Source: Fibrobacterota bacterium
GTDB lineage: Bacteria; Fibrobacterota; Chitinivibrionia; Chitinivibrionales; Chitinispirillaceae
Length of the DNA stretch: 52,812 nt
Assembly (NCBI GenBank): GCA_023436145.1
Contig: JAEZKP010000019.1
Location: 1 to 52,812, forward strand
Direction: 5' to 3'
The position numbers were made by a program, and so were the translations under genes. A model generated the notes under the pieces. It did not search any database and was not told where the DNA came from. It saw only the letters and a program-made list of their open reading frames with translations. This document shows, piece after piece, positions 46,465 through 52,812 of this stretch. Each line of letters begins with the position of its first letter. Within the stretch, counting starts at the first letter, position 1.

Positions 46465-46704
46465 AATGCTTTTGATATTCAATTTCAGTGTTTGTAAGTG
46501 ATATTTTTACAACTTCATTTTACTCCCGTTTTTTGAACATAGATATCTCGGTTAAAATTTGAAATCAACTGATTATTGTAAGATAAACCGGTATTGTTTC
46601 TGCAATACCGGTCTAATCTTATTTAATATGTTCTCATCATAGAAGGTTTTTGTCAAAGAACATTGTTTGTTACTTACAACAAATATTAACAAGCTGAAAT
46701 TTAA
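46465..46704. other. Gap inside the cas operon between cas7 and cas4
   Basis: No gene is supported in this 240-bp interval. It contains the hairpin at 46587-46612 and AT-rich flanks. All other junctions in the cas operon overlap or are 34 bases or shorter. Confidence 0.7.
46587..46612 (-). terminator. Strong hairpin between cas7 and cas4 (possible attenuator/terminator)
   Basis: ACCGGTATTG and CAATACCGGT form a perfect 10-bp stem with a 6-base loop. In the transcript direction (minus) it is followed by TTATCTTAC, a weak U-rich tail. It could lower expression of cas4-cas1-cas2 relative to the interference genes, or stabilise the upstream mRNA end. Confidence 0.55.
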
Positions 46705-47604
46705 TTAAGCAGTCATCATTGAAACATTCGCAAGTTCATTACCTTCAAGTTGTTCGCATTCCTCTGGTTTTAAACCATCCAGAGGATCTAGGGTATAACT
46801 TCCGTCTGGTTTGACTTTTAATGATCGATGGACTTTGGCTGATGAATATTGCCCAGTGGGGCAGTTGTGTTTCCACCAAATTACTTTAACGACTTCCATA
46901 CTGCCTTCAGGTCGGGCAGAAGAAACATCATTAACAAATAATGAACGTAATGCGGCTTTTAATTTTTCGGCATCATCATCTGAGAATCCTGTTTTACTTG
47001 CTAACTGCGTGTTGATGGAACCAAAAGCAACGTAAGTTGCTTTGTCAACACGGTGCTTCATCCCCATTGTATCGCCACCTTTTTTATTAGGATCAACTTT
47101 ATCGGTTTCAAGGTTGACACTTTTAACAATTTGAAGACTTTCTGGCACAATTGGTACGATACTAAATGCACTTTGAATAGTAACAGGGCCTCGAATACCA
47201 ATTGACACAGAATCAGAATTTTCTCCTGAATCCTCTTCGTCTTTTCCTTTTTTCCCAGAACCTTTCTTTTTGAACGCAAATACTTGCCCAAATGCCCTAA
47301 CATCAAACCATTTTTTACATGCATCTTCTTTAGGATTACTAAGATTGGCAGCCTTAAAGCGGTCATTTAGGGATCTAAATTCATCAATTCGGTTGTCATC
47401 TGATTGGACGAATATTAATTCACCCATATCTTGCAAGCGGTTTCGAATTTTACGTTTTAGGCAAACATCGGATATTTCACCAAACCCATCGTATGTTTGG
47501 CGGGGCCGATTTCCATTAAGAGGATCACCATTCGGATTCGCTCGTTTAACTGAGATAATTACTGCAAAATCAATTTTATTCGTGATTGGTTTGAGGTCAG
47601 TCAT
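46705..47604 (-). CDS. cas7: Cas7 (Csd2), backbone subunit of type I-C Cascade
   Basis: 299 aa from the ATG at 47604, which has GGAGG 6 bases upstream and overlaps the cas8c stop by 8 bases (ATGACTGA). The frame continues to 47622 without a better site. The N-terminal FAVIISVKRANPNGDPLNGNRPRQTYDGFGE is typical of the Csd2/Csh2 family, with SIGIRGPVTIQSAFSI and TMGMKHRVDKATYVAFGSIN later. Several copies coat the crRNA. Confidence 0.96.
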   Translation of the reverse strand: MTDLKPITNKIDFAVIISVKRANPNGDPLNGNRPRQTYDGFGEISDVCLKRKIRNRLQDMGELIFVQSDDNRIDEFRSLNDRFKAANLSNPKEDACKKWFDVRAFGQVFAFKKKGSGKKGKDEEDSGENSDSVSIGIRGPVTIQSAFSIVPIVPESLQIVKSVNLETDKVDPNKKGGDTMGMKHRVDKATYVAFGSINTQLASKTGFSDDDAEKLKAALRSLFVNDVSSARPEGSMEVVKVIWWKHNCPTGQYSSAKVHRSLKVKPDGSYTLDPLDGLKPEECEQLEGNELANVSMMTA

Positions 47605-49552
47605 TATTATCCTCCTTTTCATTATTATCAGTTGTTTTCTTTTTGCTTACATTAACAAGGTTATCGATATAAGCACGCTCATGGTAATAACCGATAAGAT
47701 ACGAACCATCCAAAGGGGTATCTTTGCGGAAATCTTCAACTGAAAGGAACTTGTTTTTAATTTGTTCGATTTCTTGAAAAGCAAAACCTCCTTTAACAGT
47801 TTTAATGTATGGATTTAAGCAACTATGAATTGTTTGCCAGGTACTGAATGGACGTTGAGCAAACGTCTGCATGTGCCTAATCGCTGCTGTTACACGGTCT
47901 TTTTCTTTTTTAAAAAGGGCATATTCTTCCAATTTATCTGCGGCACCAAGCAATCTGCCATACAGATAATCGCGGTCGGATCTGTCATGTTCGATGCTCA
48001 ATTTAAAATCCTCCTTTGAATATTGTTTGTAATCTTTTCTTATTAATGCACAGGTAGTTGAAAGGATCTGTTCATAAATGTTACGGTCGAATTTACCATC
48101 AGAAGTAATACCTAATGGATTCGATGCTCGATGCATAGAAGCTAAAACATAATCTTTAGGCAAAAATGCCTTGTCAAAAATGCAGCGTAATAATCGTTCT
48201 CTAGCTGCTTTCTTGATTTTAATATAGCTTGCATCGTTATTTCCGCGAGGTTTACCATAAACAGCTTCTATAATTTTATCCATAGATGGAGCGCTGGTAT
48301 AATGAATAAAATCTTGCTTATCATTGCTCCAGTATCGCTGATTCCATTTGCAGTCATTATGCCAATCAGCAATGTTTTCGATGTATTCATTTCTGCTCAA
48401 CTCGCGATAAAATTTGATAGAAAATCGTCCTGTTGTAGCAGCATCTAACGCAACAACTGCTGTTTTGGGATGATTATGCAACGCTTTACTATATCCATAG
48501 CTTTCAAGAGATTTCTTTAATGCATCTGCATAATCGAAACCTGTTTCTGTACGAAGCCTAATCTGTTTATCATTATCAGTTAGGTTATTTGATAATAGAA
48601 ACGAAGATAGAATACTATTATCATCAATGGGTGGTGGTATCAAATCTTCAAAGGATCCAATTGTATAAGAAAAAATGACCTGCTCACCGCAGTAATATCC
48701 TCGTTCATTTATTATATATCTCAAAAACTGGTGTGCTTTCTGTGATGATTCATAACCGATGGAAAATGCTTCAGAAGATTTGTCGAACTTTCCACGAAAA
48801 GTAAAATTCATATCATCATTATCAGAAATAAGCTTAGAATTAGCTGAAAAATTTGATATCTTTTTAGGATGAGAAATTGCTAATGGCTGAAGTTCACCTG
48901 TAATGTAATCAAGAGAAATGGTGCCAACTACTTCCGTATCTTTTTTTGACTTCTTCTTTTCAACCGTTTCCAATTCATTTTTACCAGAATGATTTTCATC
49001 AACTAATTTAGACTTTTCTGATAAATAGTAATGATGCCATGCGTCAAAGAAAAATTTGTCTTCCCATACTTTTGCTTGTGGATTATCGGTTATTTCAACT
49101 TTAAATAAAATATTAGTATTATCTTTTGGCTCAATTGACCTCAGATCTTCTTTAATCGTTCGTTTTAAAACATAATTATAAATAGCTTTAACTTGTTGAG
49201 TTGCAAATTTCGAGTCAGAAAACTTTTTAAGTTCAGTAAGATAAGCTTCAAATTTATCACCAATACCTTTTAAATATTCATATTTATCAAATACAGGGTA
49301 TGGTGCAATGCCGCTCGAACGACCCATACTTTTTTCTGAGACAGGTATACATATGTTGGATATTGTTCCTTTATCGCCCCTTTTGGCTTTTTCAATTTTT
49401 TCTGTCCCTTTGAAATTGCCATTTTGATCAATAATTATTACAGCGATAAAATCAGTATTGTTAGAAATTGAAGTTGTTGAAAGTGGATATGTTTTAGATA
49501 AAATATCGGCATTTTTATTATAGCTATCTACAAGATTTTTCCAGAAACTCAT
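47597..49552 (-). CDS. cas8c: Cas8c (Csd1), large subunit of type I-C Cascade
   Basis: A 651-aa protein of the Csd1 family; the family is usually about 550-650 aa. It shows IGYESSQKAHQFLRYIINERGYYCGEQVIFSY, GRFSIKFYRELSRNEYIENI, and the C-terminal YLYGRLLGAADKLEEYA region that corresponds to the small-subunit (Cas11c) part. Cas8c recognises the PAM and helps open target DNA. Cas11c is often made from an internal start; Met473 (codon at 48136) is the only well-placed ATG but lacks a clear ribosome site. The gene start has GGAGG and lies 1 base after the cas5 stop. Confidence 0.95.
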   Translation of the reverse strand: MSFWKNLVDSYNKNADILSKTYPLSTTSISNNTDFIAVIIIDQNGNFKGTEKIEKAKRGDKGTISNICIPVSEKSMGRSSGIAPYPVFDKYEYLKGIGDKFEAYLTELKKFSDSKFATQQVKAIYNYVLKRTIKEDLRSIEPKDNTNILFKVEITDNPQAKVWEDKFFFDAWHHYYLSEKSKLVDENHSGKNELETVEKKKSKKDTEVVGTISLDYITGELQPLAISHPKKISNFSANSKLISDNDDMNFTFRGKFDKSSEAFSIGYESSQKAHQFLRYIINERGYYCGEQVIFSYTIGSFEDLIPPPIDDNSILSSFLLSNNLTDNDKQIRLRTETGFDYADALKKSLESYGYSKALHNHPKTAVVALDAATTGRFSIKFYRELSRNEYIENIADWHNDCKWNQRYWSNDKQDFIHYTSAPSMDKIIEAVYGKPRGNNDASYIKIKKAARERLLRCIFDKAFLPKDYVLASMHRASNPLGITSDGKFDRNIYEQILSTTCALIRKDYKQYSKEDFKLSIEHDRSDRDYLYGRLLGAADKLEEYALFKKEKDRVTAAIRHMQTFAQRPFSTWQTIHSCLNPYIKTVKGGFAFQEIEQIKNKFLSVEDFRKDTPLDGSYLIGYYHERAYIDNLVNVSKKKTTDNNEKEDNND

Positions 49553-49553
49553 A

Positions 49554-50291
49554 TTATTCCTCCATTAACAATCCGGCCACACTAATATCTTCAGTAATGG
49601 GTGTAAAATTTCGATTTTTTTCAAATACTTTTGCTGTCATATTGCGAATATAACGACTTAATGATGGATCACATTCCTTCGGTGATGGGAATTTTATTAT
49701 TCCATCCTTCATTTTTGCTTTCCAAAGTCGTACTGTGAGTTCATTTTTTCCAGTTTCATCTGGATAGTCGTAACCATGAAATTGTATACCGAAATCAAGT
49801 TCGCCATATTTATCATAATAACCGGGTCCTTCGCCAAAGGTACAAGGTTCGACGTAACCTTGGCATTCACGAGTTCCAAGATAAATGTCACGTCGACCAC
49901 CCTTCACAATACAACGTTTAGCAATGTGATGATGTTTGTTTTCGTTGTGGTCAGTTTCAAGATCTTTACGAAAATCATTCCATTCAAAATGAGCAAGAAC
50001 CTGATATTCCACATCACGCAAATAGGTGTAGTAGGAGAGATCATTACCCCCACTCATCTTAATGGGTTTTACTCCTTTAGCCTCGCTTTGAATCTTTTTC
50101 ATTACACGTATAGCATCTACGTACCATATAAAAGTAGGTTTCCAATAAATGCTTTCCAGAATTCCTTTTAATGCCTGGTAAGTTGGTATCTGGTAAGAAA
50201 ATTTTTCACCACCAACCCTTGTAATAGGATCGGAAAACAATGCATACTTTCCTGTGATTTTAAACTCCACCGAATTGCGTTTTTTTTCCAT
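49554..50291 (-). CDS. cas5c: Cas5c (Cas5d), crRNA-processing subunit of type I-C
   Basis: 245 aa from the ATG at 50291, preceded by AAAGAGG. The longer frame to 50384 overlaps the cas3 end and has no ribosome site. In type I-C, which lacks Cas6, this protein cuts the pre-crRNA and stays on the 5' handle. Visible family motifs are EFKITGKYALFSDPITRVGG, IPTYQALKGILESIYWKP with a candidate catalytic Tyr, the His-rich KHHHIAKRC, and DIYLGTRECQGYVEPC. It starts 34 bases after cas3. Confidence 0.95.
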   Translation of the reverse strand: MEKKRNSVEFKITGKYALFSDPITRVGGEKFSYQIPTYQALKGILESIYWKPTFIWYVDAIRVMKKIQSEAKGVKPIKMSGGNDLSYYTYLRDVEYQVLAHFEWNDFRKDLETDHNENKHHHIAKRCIVKGGRRDIYLGTRECQGYVEPCTFGEGPGYYDKYGELDFGIQFHGYDYPDETGKNELTVRLWKAKMKDGIIKFPSPKECDPSLSRYIRNMTAKVFEKNRNFTPITEDISVAGLLMEE

Positions 50292-50325
50292 TGCAACCTC
50301 TTTGATAAGAAAGATTTCAGATCTA

Positions 50326-52584
50326 TTATATACATAAAAGGGTAAATTTTGGCTCGCACAGTAATCCAAACTCTTCTGAATCATAATAAGCAGGATCTAA
50401 CAAATAAAAAGTTCCATCAATAGTACTAATAGCTTTCCCAATTTTTTGCAAAGTATTTGAATATACAGATACTGTATATTTTTGTAATTTTTTAAGAATC
50501 CGAATTTTTTCTTTAGGATCAAAACAACTTTGAAAGTCAGCTACTAACTTTAATGAATCACCATAAGGAACAACTATTCCAGTTTGATTACCATCAATAA
50601 CAGAAAATGAATCTGCTGCAGTTTTAAAAGCGCAAGGCAAACCAGTGTAATTTTCATTGTGTCGGTTTTTATAAGCAAATGTATCTACAAAATTGTCACT
50701 AAGCAAATTATAAATAGTAGTATTGGGTGTATCAATTTTATAATCCATTTTATTTATTTGATCAAAAAAATAATACTGGTAAAACTTGGAAACTGTTTCA
50801 TAGTTTGATAAATCTGTATTTTGAGATTCACGAAATACTCTTGCTGTTATAATTTTTGCATCTTTAATTTCCTGCAAACGAGAGAGATTTTCATCTTTAA
50901 CATCAATGACAAATACCGATTGCATTGTTTCTTTTTCTCTATTACGGTTGCAACGTCCAGCAGCTTGGATAATGCTATCAAGACCTGCTTTTGCTCGAAT
51001 AACACAATCGAAAGAAATATCAACACCAGCTTCAATCAATTGCGTGCTAATGCAAAGAGTTAATTTCTTTGTTTCGGGTGAAAGATTATTTCTTATTCTA
51101 TCGAGAACTTGTAGACGATGAGCAGGGCAAAGTTTAGTAGTCAAAAATGCCTTTTCACATTCTATTTCTTTACAATGCTCATATACGCTTTTGGCGTCAT
51201 TTTTTGTGTTTAAAATAACAAGTGTACTTTTACCTTCTTCGATTTGTGTTTTTGCAAATTTCGCAATCTGTTCATGGTCCATTTCTGACTGAGTTACATC
51301 TTTAATTTGTACTCGCTTAAAAGTCTTACTTTCTTCAGGTGTAATTCTTACGATGTCTGGTTTCTCTGATAATAATATAGGCTTTGCTGTATGGTTAAAA
51401 TTCGGCTGAGTAGCCGTACAGAGTAGAATAGTAGATTTTCCGAAAACATGAAGAAAGTTTACTGCTTCATTAAATAAATGAATGCACTTTATCGGTAATG
51501 ATTGGATCTCATCAAATATGAGAACTGCTTCTGACATGTTATGAAACTTGCGCAGTTTAGATGACTTATTACTGTAAATAGTCTCAAGAAACTGTACCAT
51601 AGTGGTCACAATAATCGGACTGTCCCACCGCGAAGTCAATAATTGATAGTGCTCATCCTCCTCATCGTTCATAATTTCAATGTTGGAATGATGCTCTAAG
51701 ATCAACTCGTCGTCCATGAAGATTTCACGAAATATTTTGGCTGTTTGATCAAGAATGGAAAGGTAGGGAATTACGTAAATTATTCTTTTCATACCATTTA
51801 GCCTGGCATGCTCCAAAGAAAAACGTAAACTTGATAAGGTTTTTCCTCCACCGGTAGGGATGGATAACGTATATATCCCAGGCTGTCTGCTACCCATCTC
51901 CTTACATTGCTCGGAAATGCGACTCCGGATATTATCAAGAGTGCTTTTGTTGGGAATCCTTTCAAGAAAATTTTCCAAGTGCTGAATCAACATTGCCCAA
52001 TCAGGTTGTATGATTTTAGGCGATAAGCCCGCTGCATCGCAACGATCAGCATCAATAAGGCAAGAAAATAGCACCTTTGTCAACAGATGTAACATAAAAT
52101 GAGTATTTAGATTTTTAGTCTGGCATTTTTGGCAAAAGTTGATGAGTTCTGATCGTATATCAGATTCATTGATGCTCGGGCAAAATATCCTTTTCGCTTC
52201 CTCGTAGTTTAGCAAATTTTCATTCTTATTGGTTTTATGAAATAGTGTCCTATCGCCATCTGTGATATTATCAAACAAGCCACCATGATGAGATGCGATA
52301 ATGTTACCGATGATATCCATTATAACAGGATCTTTTACTGACTCAGCAATGAATTTTGCACCTTGCAAGGCATGGATGACTTCACCCCTAGTTACCTTCT
52401 CCCCTCTTAAGCTGCGGGTAAGATAATCCTGGAAGGCTGTTGTATATTTTCCCAGATCATGAAGCAGACCAGTAATATAAGCTGTATCGGCACAGCCGAA
52501 AACATCAGCAAATTCTTTTATAAGATTTGCAGTGTTTAAAATGTGCTCTTGAAGTGACTGGTTTTCACGTGCAAGAAATTCCAT
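50326..52584 (-). CDS. cas3: Cas3 nuclease-helicase with N-terminal HD domain
   Basis: A 752-aa protein. The HD nuclease domain has His14, His42-Asp43 (LLHDLGKYT), His71 and His99-His100 (ASHHGG). The SF2 helicase motifs are complete: Walker A GGGKT at 245-249, motif II DEIQ at 358-361, motif III CTATQP at about 389, motif V STQLIEAGVDISFD, and motif VI QAAGRCNRN at 540-548. It unwinds and degrades target DNA recruited by Cascade. The ATG at 52584 has GGAAGG upstream. It is the first gene of the cas operon, and 105 bases separate it from the WYL gene. Confidence 0.97.
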   Translation of the reverse strand: MEFLARENQSLQEHILNTANLIKEFADVFGCADTAYITGLLHDLGKYTTAFQDYLTRSLRGEKVTRGEVIHALQGAKFIAESVKDPVIMDIIGNIIASHHGGLFDNITDGDRTLFHKTNKNENLLNYEEAKRIFCPSINESDIRSELINFCQKCQTKNLNTHFMLHLLTKVLFSCLIDADRCDAAGLSPKIIQPDWAMLIQHLENFLERIPNKSTLDNIRSRISEQCKEMGSRQPGIYTLSIPTGGGKTLSSLRFSLEHARLNGMKRIIYVIPYLSILDQTAKIFREIFMDDELILEHHSNIEIMNDEEDEHYQLLTSRWDSPIIVTTMVQFLETIYSNKSSKLRKFHNMSEAVLIFDEIQSLPIKCIHLFNEAVNFLHVFGKSTILLCTATQPNFNHTAKPILLSEKPDIVRITPEESKTFKRVQIKDVTQSEMDHEQIAKFAKTQIEEGKSTLVILNTKNDAKSVYEHCKEIECEKAFLTTKLCPAHRLQVLDRIRNNLSPETKKLTLCISTQLIEAGVDISFDCVIRAKAGLDSIIQAAGRCNRNREKETMQSVFVIDVKDENLSRLQEIKDAKIITARVFRESQNTDLSNYETVSKFYQYYFFDQINKMDYKIDTPNTTIYNLLSDNFVDTFAYKNRHNENYTGLPCAFKTAADSFSVIDGNQTGIVVPYGDSLKLVADFQSCFDPKEKIRILKKLQKYTVSVYSNTLQKIGKAISTIDGTFYLLDPAYYDSEEFGLLCEPKFTLLCI

Positions 52585-52689
52585 AGTTCCTTCCTTTATT
52601 TATTAGTAGTCATTGTAAAATCAGCCCATAATACCAACACATCAGGCATAATACATGCGATCTTTTATATAACATACTCTCTCTTACTC
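52585..52689 (-). promoter_or_regulatory. Upstream region of the cas operon
   Basis: 105 AT-rich bases between the WYL-gene stop and cas3. It may hold a separate promoter for the cas operon. I could not place a well-spaced -35/-10 pair, so read-through from the WYL gene is equally possible. Confidence 0.35.
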
Positions 52690-52812
52690 TCAGTTCTTGC
52701 GACTGTCATACTTTTTTTTGCAATTTTCAAAAATTGCCTCCATTTTCTGGCGTAGTGTTGGTGGGCTCATCACCTCTGCCATCTCTCCCCAGCGGAGTAT
52801 ATCCATTATAAG
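52690..52812 (-). CDS. C-terminal end of a probable WYL-domain transcriptional regulator (partial)
   Basis: The last 40 codons are in the window. They include LRWGEMAEVMSPPTLRQKM, then EAIFENCKKKY and the stop. The pattern WG..AEV..P..LR is the usual end of WYL-domain proteins, which commonly regulate CRISPR-Cas and other defence operons. It lies directly upstream of cas3 on the same strand. The rest of the gene lies beyond the window. Confidence 0.65.
   Translation of the reverse strand, partial: LIMDILRWGEMAEVMSPPTLRQKMEAIFENCKKKYDSRKN

Noticed and set aside
44259..52812. Possible type I-F cas genes near the hybrid repeat
   Set aside because: All cas genes here are of type I-C; nothing resembling csy1-4 or a Cas2-Cas3 fusion is present.

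Overview
The window is a moderately AT-rich bacterial chromosome segment. It most likely comes from the Fibrobacterota (Fibrobacter/Chitinispirillum relatives). The best clue is the regulator at 31209-32072, which matches the TIGR02147 family, an expanded paralogous family in Fibrobacter. Supporting clues are many secreted proteins and lipoproteins, glycan-active enzymes and a sorting-tail-like C-terminus on the GH127 protein. No rRNA or tRNA gene was seen. The lineage call is an inference from gene content.

Layout. (1) 0.3-4.8 kb: a compact housekeeping run on the plus strand, with miaB, a LapA-like membrane protein, a TPR/SPOR protein, gatB and a small membrane protein. (2) 4.8-8.5 kb: a HEPN/MNT toxin-antitoxin pair, then two frameshifted genes (an SH3 protein and a sensor kinase) on either side of a methyltransferase. 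(3) 8.6-13 kb, minus strand: a glycogen-debranching-like enzyme, an SDR oxidoreductase and a flavodoxin/ferredoxin protein. (4) 13.5-21.3 kb: a chemoreceptor, a DHFR-like protein, a lipoprotein and a secreted esterase-like protein with Asp-box repeats. Two dispersed repeat families lie among them. (5) 21.4-26.9 kb, minus strand: a TetR, TolC, HlyD and double ABC-2 permease efflux operon with no ATPase gene. (6) 27-37.2 kb: a large secreted protein flanked by ~165-bp direct repeats, a DJ-1/PfpI protein, the TIGR02147 regulator overlapping a LamG-type lipoprotein, a GH127 beta-L-arabinofuranosidase-like enzyme and a small lipoprotein. (7) 37.6 kb to the end: a complete type I-C CRISPR-Cas locus.

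The CRISPR locus reads on the minus strand: a partial WYL-domain regulator, cas3, cas5c, cas8c, cas7, a 240-bp gap with a strong hairpin, cas4, cas1, cas2, a ~200-bp leader and a 92-repeat array (31-nt repeats, 33-37-nt spacers). The leader-distal end is the most unusual part of the window. The I-C array runs into a hybrid repeat whose 5' half (crRNA sense) is type I-C and whose 3' half is type I-F. This is followed by a 32-nt spacer, the I-F spacer length, and one near-perfect 28-nt type I-F repeat. No I-F cas genes are present. I read this as the scar of a recombination between two CRISPR arrays of different subtypes.

A nearly identical ~119-bp MITE-like element occurs in opposite orientations at the window start and just before the CRISPR locus. 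Together the two copies bracket the 37.5 kb between miaB and the array.
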